DNA of 64,000 bases, from contig JAODTK010004532.1 of assembly GCA_026419785.1 (NCBI GenBank), forward strand, positions 186,001-250,000. The letters are read 5' to 3'. This DNA comes from Sclerodactyla briareus (Eukaryota; Echinodermata; Holothuroidea; Dendrochirotida; Sclerodactylidae). The notes beneath the pieces were generated by a model. That model searched no databases. It saw only the letters and a list, made by a program, of their open reading frames with translations, and was not told the DNA's origin. The position numbers were made by a program, and so were the translations under genes. This document shows, piece by piece, positions 22,675-33,123 of this stretch. Every line of letters begins with the position of its first letter. The stretch's first letter is position 1.

Positions 22675-22692
22675 CCACATATGCATATGTGG
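22675..22692. repeat. 18-bp perfect palindrome
   Basis: CCACATATGCATATGTGG is fully self-complementary. A second ACATATGCATATGC follows at about 22699-22712. The third tandem unit has only ACATATGCATAG at the matching place (near 23660), so the palindrome is specific to unit 2. Confidence 0.8.
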
Positions 22693-24050
22693 GGGAAGAC
22701 ATATGCATATGCTTCTTCCATAACCAGAAAATATCCCAGATGACCGTGATAGTGACTTCATATTAACCTGTAACCTGTTTTTCATGTATTACGATGTTAT
22801 AAAGCATGGAAAAATGCCAGAAACTGGTCAAGCCAGTTTGGTCAAGCCAAGTTTGGAATTCCAATCACACAATGAATAATGTATTATATGCTCACCGCGG
22901 AACACGAAACACACAGTCGGACTCCTGCATATGCCGAGAGAAAAATCAGTCATGTTTAGAATTAAGGCGTAAGGAGACATGAGAAGGAGAACATATGATA
23001 AAGCAGAAATTCCATACTTCATAGCAATGCTTTGACCCATAAAGGTCTGACCAAACAAATGTTGTGTTTAAGGTTCCAAAGCCCACACCGATAGCAAAGA
23101 CTGCCATATGGTCACAGGACATGGCCGCGAACACACCGTGCAGGAAGAATTTTGTTATGGAGAGAAAAACACGATATATTGTTAACTAGATTTATGTCCA
23201 TTCTGCATTTAATTAACGAATGGTTTCAAATTTCAGTAAGGGAAGACCCACAAAACGTGGAACACAAAAACGACTTTTCTTGAAAAGTGGGCGAACGAAA
23301 TTGATGAGGCATTTTAACCACATGCATACCGTTAGACCTTAAATAATATGGAAACTGGAGATTGTCTCTGTTACGGAACAAGAACCATACAGGACATTAT
23401 TCGGGTACGACCAGAAAGACCGGAACCAATCGGTAGTCATAACTTTCTCTGTTGATACCGCCCCTACGTAATGCGCGTGAGTCCTCAAGGAAACTAGGAA
23501 TCGCCGGTATGCAGTCTGTTTATTTCATTATCTACTTATAGATGATCTGAAGACTGACACCCTTTTGTCGCGCCGCACCAGAGAATGGGAGTAACTATAT
23601 ATACAATAACCTGCATCAGCAATGCCAAGTAGCTAGTATTACTCGATAAAAAAAAAGTTAACATATGCATAGTCTGGGAAGTGTAAATTTTTCTAAAAGA
23701 GAATTCCCCAGACTGGCGGCCCGTGTCTTCCTATCACCGATAACATGGTTTCATGTATTCGATGGATATAACGCATGGCAACGTTCGAGAACAGTGATCA
23801 AGCCAAGTTTGATCCAACAACACAATGAAGAATGTATTTAATATGCGAACGAGGAAACACGAAAACACTCAATCGAACTTCTGCCATTATGCCGAGAGAA
23901 ATAATCAGATCACGTTTAGAAAGTGTCCCCATAATAACATCTAGGGAGAACATGAGCAGGAGAACATATAATGAAGCAGAAAATTTCAAAAAATATATAA
24001 AAACCATCACCGGTTACAAACAGTAGCACTGCGCAAAACAATCGACCATG

Positions 24051-25199
24051 ATTCGAGAAAGCTAAATGCCTTTTATATGCTTGCTGTGTATTATTATAGG
24101 AAGCACGTGATATGATCCTTTCTGGTGCGATGCTGTGAAACATAACTAATTTCGTGAGCCTGGGCGCCACCGCACTTACATTAAATTCCTAAGAAGTCCG
24201 ACTGCCAAACCAAATACGCATTAAGGACATCTTGGACATCACTCACGCTTGGGGTGCTATTGTAAGAAGGGCTATGGTTCCCGCTCCCAATATAGACCTA
24301 CATCAGACTTAACAATATAAAGAAGTTCCTTGATGCTATTCCTAGTTGGATTCTACCAGTCAGTGTCGAACTTGTTTATGGTGAGCGTGCCGAACAGAGG
24401 CACACCAACAGATACACGGAATAAGGCAACGCCTCTTGGCGTATTTTAAAGTGGGAGAAACAGGTCCCATTCTTTAAAGTAACTCTTTGGTTGCACGACG
24501 GCGATGCGAAGTCGGCCCGGGTGGAAGGCTCAGCTGATTTTACCACTTGGTAACCACCGGTTTCCCCACAGTGTAACTTTCTTTACCTTTACCTATATGG
24601 AAATATATAGGAGAGATTCATTTTCACTGCCTCTTGAAAATTCGTCCAGTACGAATCTTCAATTGCATATTCAATTGCATATCCAATTGCTGTCCCATAA
24701 AAAGCTCGGTGTGGAGTAGCAGTTGTCAATGTAGATTTCGGAATATTTGAAGAAGGCTAGACTACTCCGGAGGTATTCTTTTTAGGATAAGATTCGCCAC
24801 AGTCTTCCGAACAGCAGTTCGTTGTAATGGAAACTGTGTTTTGATAACGAGAGTGACGTTGACGGTAGTCGGTAGTAGCATCGTGCCCTGGTGCGCAGTG
24901 CAGCCCACACAATGACATTACTCAACAGCGCAGCGTGACAATTTCATCAACTGGGAACGACTGCTTCGTATCTAATAGTCTGCAGACATTGTTCATCCAT
25001 CTGTATTAACCAATAACGATGTATTTCCGAACAGAGGAATCTCGGGATTCTCCCAAAAAGGCGAATCTCCCGGAATGTGGTTACTGAATTGTCGTTCCCT
25101 ACTTCTCCGTTGCCCCATGCGGGCACACACCCCGCAAGCGATGTCATTAGTTTAAGCAGTATAACCGACTCGGAATTGGGAACTCCGTTATTTGTCCTG
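24051..25199. other. Unassigned sequence
   Basis: No gene or clear element. A short tandem of CAATTGCATAT (about 24659-24692, two and a half copies) is present. Confidence 0.45.
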
Positions 25200-25500
25200 A
25201 CACTCAACTAAAGTCAGTACATACCTATAAAACACTATGAGTTTGACGGTTTTTTTCCGAGGAAAACTATGGTGATTATTGCTTCGTCACTGGTGGTGAA
25301 TTCTGGTGATGGTCCTCCGGCAGGTTCGATTCGTTCTATGGAAAAAGAGGAAGGAAATCGCCGTCGAATAATGGAGGTCGGTGGTAACTGGGACGCACCA
25401 ATGGGGACATCGCTGCAGGGGGTGTGGGGGAGTTCTCACCCCATCATTTGTTGAAACATTGCATGGCTGGCAATTACAGCGACCAGTAATACAGTGTTCA
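25200..25500 (+). repeat. Dispersed repeat, pair member A1
   Basis: GTCAGTACATACCTATAAAA (25213-25232) with CACTATGAGTTTGAC following is matched near 46445-46475. Both copies then contain a GCTGCAGGGG-GTG segment and, about 50 bp on, a GCGACCAGT motif. They are divergent and of unknown class. A 3' retrotransposon end follows immediately, so this may be part of that element. Confidence 0.5.
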
Positions 25501-25509
25501 TAGTTCTTC

Positions 25510-26080
25510 ATACTTTTCCACTAAGAAGGCTAAACTTTTTTCAAGATTTAGACTGAACCATACCTACAAGTTAATAAATGGTCCTTATCCGACGTTACCT
25601 TCAGCATCATTTCATCCCCATTTCAACGGTCCATTGGGTATCGTACCAAAGGCAGTCGCTAATTCTGATGGTACCCTCGGTTCAGCATGCAGCGCCAAAA
25701 CCTTCTACAAAAATTCTATCCATGATGGAACAATCTACCTACGCAATTGCAACTCTCTGATAGTTGTAACTCGTTTGAAGCGTGCAATAAAAGTACTTCA
25801 GGGTCATTTAGGATTCTTAATTTTTCTCATATTTTGAATCGTGGGTTTTGATTGTTTTGTGACTCTGAAAATTTCAGTGGTTTACTTGTACAGTGTTTGT
25901 ATGTTAATTTTTTTGTTTTCCTTGAAAACCCCTCTGGAAAATAGTCCTCCGGATTTTCGAAGGCTATCTTCGTAAAGGACAACAATTTCTCTTCGTTTTT
26001 TTGTGTATTGCTTTTTTATATTATGTGTTTATTCGTATTTGGTTGTCTTTTTCTGAATTGAATACAAACAAACAACAAAC
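25510..26080 (+). mobile_element. 3' end of a non-LTR retrotransposon
   Basis: The plus strand reads RLNHTYKLINGPYPTLPS (25549-25602), then VPKAVANSDG, SAKTFYKNSIHDGTIYL and a terminal leucine-rich helix. This is the pattern of a jockey-type polymerase C-terminus (K..HTYKI..G...Y, and FF..SI..WN.LP). The expected WNxLP is corrupted to TIYLRN. A 3' untranslated stretch ends in CAAACAAACAACAAA (about 26066-26080), a plausible A-rich tail. The 5' part is absent. Confidence 0.65.
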
Positions 26081-26084
26081 CCAT

Positions 26085-26225
26085 TATTTAGAATCCACAG
26101 CCTAATGCAAAATTACTTGCCGAAGATCAATTGCCCAATGGTCTGATGGTAGATCCAAGTTCAGTCTTCAATGGAAACCATTTTTCGTTGTCCATTCGAG
26201 CATCTAGTAAAGTTGCAATCCTGTT
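26085..26225 (+). repeat. Dispersed repeat, pair member B1
   Basis: AGAATCCACAGCCTAATG (26090-26107) through CCATTCGAGCATCTAGTAAA (26194-26213) is matched at 49634-49756 in the same orientation. Identity is high enough to see by eye over about 130 bp. Class unknown. Confidence 0.7.
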
Positions 26226-27219
26226 GGCGGTAATCAAGAACAAAAATGTTAAACATTATGATTGGAAGTGTGTCGATTTAAAGCCCAGGTGTTTATTTGA
26301 GTCTACCAACGAGACCACGAACCAACTAGGGCAACATCGTATCACAGCCACATGCTTACTTTGGGTCAATATCCGAAAAAGCAAAAGTTTATAGACCGGA
26401 TGGATGACATATCCATCCTCAACCGTGTTTAAAAAAAAAACCAATGCATAATGACCAAAATACCAAGTTTTTGAGTGAATTCTGCTGCTCTAATTTTTTA
26501 GGGTATTTTTTTGTACCGAGGTGTGTTCAGACATAATGATGTGCCTTATGCGGAACATCTGATGTTCCCAACAAAAGTGCCGAGTGAAAAAAGGGGGAAT
26601 TTCTCTGGGTTAAGTTCATTCCTTAACATGAAAAAAGGGTTTTACTTCAATCCCTAATCGTTCGATAAGACATGGCCTCTACAGCTTGGTGTTTAATTGA
26701 TCTTCCTGGCGTTGACGATTTCCCTGTTTTTGTTAGGGAACCATTTAAGTTGAATAAAAACAAATTAACATACACATCATATATTGAGGTAACCTTGTGA
26801 AGGGTGTTGAAGCGACGGAGGTAGGTCTACCGCCTTGCGGGATCTGTGATTTTTGAGTGCGACCACTTGTTGAAAGTTGGGTGGGCGACGGTGCACATAC
26901 TATCCACTATGAGGTCACACGGTGCAGCATCGCAAATGCGGTCAAGGAACGCAAAATGGCGTTGGTCAATGACTTCTTCAAAGTCAGGTGAAGGAAAAGG
27001 TCCAAATATTGCCTTTCTTTTCGATGCATGTCCAAAAGTGTACCATTTCGGGAGCATTGCGCGCAGTTGCGGTTTTACTTATGTGTTATACTCATTTTGC
27101 ATCTGTCCCCAGCTGAAAGTGTCTCTCCCATGCGTCTTTGGTCCGCAAAGAAGATAAAGCAGGGTCCAGTGCAATGTCGTTGGTAAAATTGGGTCCTGCA
27201 GGTGGGGGGGCAGACTAAC
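26226..27219. other. Unassigned sequence with one possible exon
   Basis: No repeat is recognised between 26226 and 27219. The only candidate coding stretch is the minus-strand frame at 26827-27057. Confidence 0.4.
26827..27057 (-). CDS. Hypothetical open frame, 76 residues, unsupported
   Basis: The translated sequence is of globular-looking composition (for example RHFAFLDRICDAAPCDLIVD) with three cysteines and no low complexity, unlike most frames nearby. I do not recognise the family. It could be a fragment of a mobile-element protein or an exon, or be chance. Confidence 0.15.
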   Translation of the reverse strand: MLPKWYTFGHASKRKAIFGPFPSPDFEEVIDQRHFAFLDRICDAAPCDLIVDSMCTVAHPTFNKWSHSKITDPARR

Positions 27220-28000
27220 AATCCGCGCCTCGCGCGAACTTAGTGTTGTTGTCAGTTCCCATCCAAGCTCACTTTTTTACTCGTTTTAAATTAACTCGTA
27301 ATGTCACAGCACGCAACGCAAACCTTGAAATTGATCTGCTAAGGCGATGGTTTTTTGGAGAACTCTTTTCCTGAAATAAAAAATTGTCATAACTTTTAGG
27401 AATGCTGCTTACTTTCCTATAAGGCACGGGAAGTGCCGTTTCCTGCGATCGGAGGGGGTCTGTCAAACGAAAACTGTGTCTTGTACGTTACGGGCGCCAA
27501 CCTGTTAGCTGTCACTCTGCTTAGATATTATTCAGTATTTTCAGTATATCCGAAGGTTGAGAAGATGAACATGGAGCCGTATCTTGAGTAGAAAACTCAG
27601 GCCTATCTGAGTGTAGGTTCAGAGAGGGGGCAGGGCAATGTCCTTATTCAAATTGGATTCTTCAAAGCTCTCGAGCTTCGCGCGAACGTAGTGGATGTTG
27701 CCTTGTCCCATTTCCATGACTCGTACCTCTCTTGCATCGTTCTGTTTTTAGAATTCATCAGCCCCAACGCAAAACCTTGAAATTGATCCCTAAGTTTTTG
27801 GAGAACCTTTCCTTAAATAAAAATTTGTTATCACTTCAGGAATGTTTGCTTACTGTCGCATAATTTCACTGGAATGCCGTTTCCTGCAATCTCGGAGGGG
27901 GCCTGAGAACGGACCAATTTTCTTGTACGCTACCGGCACAACCTGTGGTGGCGCTCCGCCGTAGATAGTATTCACTCTGTCCGTCCTAGATAGATAAATA
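27220..28000 (-). repeat. Reverse-oriented copies of the 185-bp satellite family
   Basis: Two blocks (about 27225-27515 and 27660-27970) share CTTCGCGCGAAC-type starts, AACGCAAACCTTGAAATTGAT, TTTGGAGAAC, GCCGTTTCCTGC, GGAGGGGGTCTG or GGAGGGGGCCTG and CTTGTACG. Read on the minus strand these are the ACAGACCCCC, GCAGGAAACGGC and GTAAGCAA motifs of the array at 17.9-18.8 kb. Both end in a GCGCC/GGCGC hairpin motif. Confidence 0.7.
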
Positions 28001-28429
28001 GGTTTTTAAAGGTACTTGGAGTTATATCCCACTGCGACACAAGATTTCGAAACTAAGACAATTAAGATTTCTTTAATTTTGTGAGAAATTTCCAACTCAA
28101 CACAATAACTCCACTCCAAAGTAGCTTAAAGAATATTCAAATTTACCCAGTCAGAAAACATACATTCCACATACACTCTATCACGGAAATACGTCTTTAA
28201 TCCAGTTAGGTGTACCAAGATAAAGTATTTTCTACCACCTTCATGTTTGTGATTCAATTATTGGTGGGTCATTACATGTAGAGACGTTCAGTTTGCTGTC
28301 TTAGCACAATGTTTTCGCCAAATTTTCCCCGCCATGGATGGCGCTTCACCTATAGATGGTACCCTAACTAGGCCTAATAAGGCTATGATATAATACGTCT
28401 TGCCAGCTTCGCTTCGCAATCCTTAAGTC

Positions 28430-29190
28430 AACTAACTAAATATTTCCAAATAGATGTACTAGAGGCGTCAGTTTTGCTATAGAGGACGCTCGGCTCATTA
28501 TGTTGGGTGTTGAGACATACTAACGTCTTATTGTAGTCACGGCTGCTAGGCTTTCTTCTGCTGCCCGCACCCTCCAACTCCCAGTATTCGGCAACTTAAC
28601 TAGGCCCCCCCCCATTTTTAAAACGGGGCAGCCCCCCCCCCCCCCTCCCCGCACATACACTCATTTGTTGGAACGATCGGGCAGGATACAATCACGACAG
28701 CTATGCTTTCTTCTGCCCGCCCTCATCAAACTCACAAATACGGAAATATTACTAACACACACTTTTGAACATGTGCATCCCCCTCCCCCTTCACAAAATT
28801 CTGGTGACACAATCGGGCAGGATACAATGAATATTCAACAGAGAACATGGTAAAAATATGAGCAGCGAAATGCCAAAAGTAACAACTACCCGATCTTCTT
28901 GCCGAGTGCCCGATTTTTACGAGCAAAATTATGCTTTTTTTTCTCTCAGTGACATTCGTGAAAAAATGTGAAATTTGTATAACCTTTTAGACTTTGTAGG
29001 ATTTCCCTTCCTTTCCCCATGGGCGCCGCTTTGCCAATCAAACTTGTTTGCATCTACCATCATTCTATACGAAGCTCCATGTAATTCGGCTTCTCTTCTT
29101 TGGCCCAAGTGCTCAGTCCTCCGGGAATGATAATGTTTGCTCATACAGGGGAGGGGGGGGGGCATCACTTCACCCTTCCTAACATCTATC
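28430..29190 (+). repeat. Dispersed repeat, pair member C1
   Basis: AGAGGCGTCAGTTTTGCT (28471-28488) is followed by ACTAACGTCTTATTGTA, a CTTTCTTCTGC motif, TATTCGGCAACT and a final GCCGAGTGCC region. The same series occurs at 54602-54970. Within this copy the ACGACAGCTATGCTTTCTTC segment is partly duplicated (28697-28716 versus 28540-28560). C runs interrupt it near 28605 and 28632. Unknown class. Confidence 0.65.
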
Positions 29191-29556
29191 TCGGCCATTA
29201 ATGCAAGGATAAGTGGTCGTCGTTACACCAAACACCCGTGCGAAGATCCTATACTAATTGTCAAACAATTTATAGCCCTCAATTTCTTTTTTTGATTGGT
29301 TCTTTAAACACAACAGAGCTGGCTTCAACCACATAACTTCAGGTAATGCAGCATCAGTTTATGACTGTCATTAGAATTAACAAGGTACCGACACCTGGAG
29401 GCTGAGGGCTACAACGCATAGGGAGTTGTAACATGAGCTTCCTAGGCTTATCTATCATTTGGGTGCCTGGATGAAAATTTCCATTTACCTGTACCAATAT
29501 TGAGATCGAATACAGTGCTATATGTAAGGAAATACCTTATAGTTCACCAACCCTTG

Positions 29557-29557
<1 letters not shown>

Positions 29558-29611
<54 letters not shown>

Positions 29612-29643
29612 TAATTTTATAATAATAATAATAATATATAATA
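29558..29643. repeat. AAT trinucleotide microsatellite
   Basis: About 85 bases of AAT repeats with short interruptions (TATAATTTTATAAT). It is the expanded 3' tail of the adjoining L2-like fragment. The poly-tyrosine frame across it is not a gene. Confidence 0.9.
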
Positions 29644-29880
29644 AGCGCTTAAGAAAAAGGAAACGTCTCGGTACGGAAGGAAAGGAAAAGTTCAGCTTCT
29701 TCTTGGAAGAGTTCACCAACCGGTGGCCAACCGGAGGTCGTCTGGTAGGCTATTCCAAAGAGAGGTCCTGCCGAGACAAAAGCCCTGTTCCATAAGTATT
29801 TGGTATTGTCGTTCTTTTTTGCTGTTATAAGTTGCGAGAGGACGAACCCAGGGTGTGTGTAGGGCAATGCGGCTTCAATC
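29558..29880 (-). mobile_element. 3' end of an L2-like retrotransposon
   Basis: On the minus strand, 29880 to 29660 reads in shifted frames PHCPTHTLG, TYGTGLLSR, LSLWNSLPDDLRLAT and LFQEEAELF, the C-terminal pattern RSFSVAGP.LWNSLPDDLR...S...FKK.LK of L2-like polymerases. It is followed by AAGCGCTTATTATAT and an (ATT)n tail (29558-29643). The copy is severely 5' truncated. Confidence 0.8.
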
Positions 29881-30701
29881 AGGCTGACAGGTCTTTGGGC
29901 CGATAACCCTTAGAGAAAAACGTATAACAACAATAACATTCCAAAGGTGATGGATGATGGGTTGATTTAGATGCTTCTTGAAGGGTTCTGACAGTTTGAA
30001 AATAGTATGTGATGATAGTGCCATGGGGAGAATGCTCGTCTTTCCCCCGATCTGTTTAGTGGTGAGCATTCGCTTCACCGATGTGGGAAAGAGCCTATTA
30101 TCATTTTTAAATGAACTTACCTTTAGAAATTGCCTCAACAGCGTGATTTATAGTTTAGTGGATTGAAGGATTTTGACTTCCTATCGAATTCCAAAAAAAA
30201 TGTTATTGTAGAACTTTACACCTATTTGGAATAGCATCAGTGGATCAATCAGTTAGTGTCTCTCTATTGTATAACTTCCAACTGGCACATGGGTGAATAG
30301 GACATTCCACAAACCACCCCTACCCTAATTTGAAGGTTTTTAGCATGTTTTACCCTTGTTGAGTTATTTTCAATTACTTTTGAAAAATCTATGACATCAC
30401 AGGGGAAATGCGAGCCGCCCATAGACATGACAGTACATGCTACATTTTCGCGCTCATAACAGAAAGACAATTTTTTTTATTGAAATGGATGAATTATTTA
30501 ATAACTTGCGAATGATTTTGTTCGAATCTATCTATGATTCATTGGTTACAGGTTTTCAAACGTCCACATTTTAGCAATAATTGGCTCTGGTTTTCTAGTG
30601 AATCGATTTTTTTGCCCAACCGCGGCATTTGTCCCCGTTTCCAATTTTTTATTCAGTGCGGAGGCAAAATGAATCTTTGCAGTCATGTCCGTGCTCATGT
30701 G
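29881..30701. other. Unassigned sequence
   Basis: No gene, array or recognisable element. Overlapping small frames at 29875-30166 on opposite strands show no motif. Confidence 0.4.
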
Positions 30702-30802
30702 TTGGTGTGTGTTTGTATGTGCGTGTGTGTGCGTGCGTGTGTGCGTGCGTGTGTAATTGTGTGTATGTGATGTGTGTATGTGCGTGTGCCTGGTGTGTGT
30801 CC
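30702..30802. repeat. TG/CG-rich dinucleotide microsatellite
   Basis: Imperfect GTGTGT, GTGCGT and GTATGT repeats over about 100 bases. Cysteine/valine-rich frames on both strands here are low-complexity artefacts. Confidence 0.85.
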
Positions 30803-30819
30803 CACTTTCACGTTAGCAG

Positions 30820-31290
30820 AATTTCTCTGGAATGGGGTAGGACCGATGTTGATGGAATTCCGGATGTAGTATCCGGGGTTGGATGAAAACATATCTGATT
30901 AGATTCGGGCACAAAAATCACTAATTAGTACCGGTAGCCTTTTCCATTTCATGTGATTATTGTTCAAGCTCTTAGCAAATTACGGACGACCCGTAGGTTG
31001 CTCTGGTGATTTGATTTTGCACATGAGTACCGGATATTAGTTTAAATGAATTGGATTGGATTTCCAGCGTAAGATATGCTAATTAGTCGTCCAATTCGTT
31101 CTTCGAATTTCCACAAAACTTGGTGAATATGTCACTCTCAGTCCCGAAACTTTCACCAAAATCATGCAATGTCATTCAATGGTCCTTATTTTTCATTATT
31201 TACTGCAAAATCTTATAGGTTGGTCGGCTTTTCATGAAACTTGGTGGGTATGGCTTAACCTGACTCCCCGGCAATTTTTGTCACTTTTCT
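30820..31290 (-). repeat. Degenerate dispersed repeat with ACTTGGTG motif
   Basis: CCACAAAACTTGGTGAATAT (about 31109) and CATGAAACTTGGTGGGTAT (about 31234) recur within the block and match CAACTTGGTGCATATGG near 9130. ATATCTGATTAGATTC (30890) matches TTATCTGATTAGATTT near 9060. It appears to be the same family as 9.0-9.3 kb. Confidence 0.55.
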
Positions 31291-32337
31291 TACTTACCTA
31301 TACATTTTAGGTGTTTTTTCTGTTTATTTGGAAGTAATTTGCTTTGTTGATTTCCGTCGGCTTTTTAAGTGGACATTATCTCACAATGAGTTAAGTTTAC
31401 CCTTAACTCGCCTTCATCTGACTGAAAGAAACAGACCTCGATTGTACTTTCAAATCACCGGAGCAAATTGGTCCATAAACGGCAATATAAGAGAAACATA
31501 CATCAAGGTTTTCGCGAAGCCAACAGCGCGGTGTTGATTTCGCTAGAAAGGCAAAGGAACAGACGCCTAAGAAGATATTGCTAGCAATGGGATCGAAAGA
31601 GAGTATTTGCTTCTCTATTTTCCGATGGAGAGAGTAGAGCCTGAATAAACCCGTGGGCTTTTGTGGTATTGGAAGGATACGACGCGGAAACTGAAAGAGA
31701 GTACGTTGACATTACCTCAGACAAAACAAATCCCTCATTTTGCTGGGAATCTCGAGAAGCTAACAAATATGAATACAAAAGAGGATGAAGAGATGATGAA
31801 TAGTCCCAAGAGAATCAACTGATGGAGAAGCTGTCTTCAAGATCTGATGAATGACACTGTTGACAACGCGTACAACAAAATTACTGTTTGTGCAACATCG
31901 CGGCCAGGCGTGTTTGCTCCCCCCAAGCAACCGGAGAAAACGGTCAAATAGCATGTACTTCCAAAATATCAACAACCCTCAATCTATGGAATCGGCGACA
32001 AAGAACACCCCGGCAGGTTCGAGCTGTGTTTCCTGATGTAACACTGCATGTCAATTAGACAACAGACGGAGTCTGGAAGACACTCTGGAAGACAAGCTCT
32101 GTTACTGTTCGGAATACAGTGGAATGCATGAAGGGATTGACGTGGGACCAAAATGACCGTAGAACACAAGAAAAGACATTCCTACTGAAACAGAACATGC
32201 AAACAACACACATAGATAATACAAACAAAAGTTGCGATGCGAATATCCACGAACAAGCGGAACAAAACGATAAACTTTCGAAGCAAAACAAAATCACAAA
32301 AATGTTGACGGCTGGGTTGAGTTGCCAGAAGCATTGA
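31291..32337. other. Unassigned sequence
   Basis: No recognisable gene or repeat. Overlapping short frames occur on both strands without motifs. Confidence 0.4.
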
Positions 32338-33123
32338 TCTGAACTTTACCTCTGGTGACCCCAGATGACCTCTGACCTGACCCCAAAACAACAGGGTTCA
32401 TGTACTCATCATGAGGAACACACATACAATATAGCTTCATTCATCCAGGAGGGGTGAGTTATATGCATGGGTAAACAGTATTTCTTATGTTAGGTTAATT
32501 GAGGTAGGGGTGGTTGGTGCTGGGGTTGTGGAGTGTGGTTTACTCTGCATTGTGTATTTATTTTTTGTTAGGGGGTTCACTTCGTACAAGCTTTGCTTTT
32601 TGGACCTCCTCCGCATATGCCATCTATGTTGTATTTATTTATGTAGTGTCATTGTATAAGCGGAAATTAACAATCAAATCAAATCAGTTATCGTGTTTAA
32701 CAAGTCAAAATAAATTGGCCAAAATAATGACTTTTCACAAATTTTTTTCTGTTCTTGGTTAAAATTCACCCCCGAATATTCCAAAAAACAATAGGGTTCC
32801 TGTACTCCCCATAAGAAAGCTACACACCAAATTTAACCCGATCAGATCAACCATTTCTGTTACTTATCGTGTTTACAAGGTTTTCAGACTTTGACCTCTG
32901 GTGACCCCAGATGACCCTTTACCCGACCCCAAAACAACAGGGTCCCATGTACTCATCATGAGGAACACACATCCAAGTATTAGCTTCATTCATCAAGAGG
33001 GATCGAGTTATCGTTTTTACAAGCCCCAAATTGGCCAAAATATTGAACTTTTCACAAATTTTCTTTTTTTTTCAAGGTTTTCAGACTTCGACTCTGGTTG
33101 ACCTCAGATGGCCTCAGACCTGA
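32338..33123 (+). repeat. Dimeric satellite, block 1
   Basis: Units alternate between two related halves of about 190 bp. One contains CCTCTGGTGACCCCAGATGA, then CCCCAAAACAACAGGGTTCA, TGTACTCATCATGAGGAACA and a GCTTCATTCATCC segment. The other has AACAATAGGGTTCCTGTACT, AGAAAGCTACACACCAAATT and a CGTGTTTACAAGG end. Between them is TTGGCCAAAATA plus ACTTTTCACAAATTTT. A non-satellite stretch interrupts at about 32460-32700. The array continues after an insertion at 34.72 kb and appears on the other strand at 51.1-51.9 kb. Confidence 0.82.
32366..32378 (-). promoter_or_regulatory. Perfect DR1 of AGGTCA in satellite unit
   Basis: TGACCT-C-TGACCT on the plus strand is AGGTCA-G-AGGTCA on the minus strand, a textbook DR1 spacing for RXR-heterodimer or HNF4-type nuclear receptors. 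It lies in a satellite unit, and no nearby gene is known, so function is speculative. Nearby units carry decayed versions (near 36045-36055). Confidence 0.35.

Larger units (their letters stand above)
20570..24050 (+). repeat. Tandem array of three units, each about 1 kb
   Basis: Three copies start with versions of AAAGGTCTGACCAAACAAAT (20611, 22072 and 23041). Each then carries GACxAAAAACA-type sequence (21187, 22253, 23233), a CGGTAGTCATGA motif (about 21378, 22463, 23432), TGCGGGTTTT or TGCGCGTGAGTC, TAGATGATCTGA and a GCATATG region. Spacing is 969 bp between units 2 and 3, and about 1.1 kb between units 1 and 2 after removing a SINE. Units differ by many small indels. No protein is encoded; the function is unknown. 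The array ends where unit 3 reaches ACAATCGACCATGATTC (about 24050). Confidence 0.78.
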
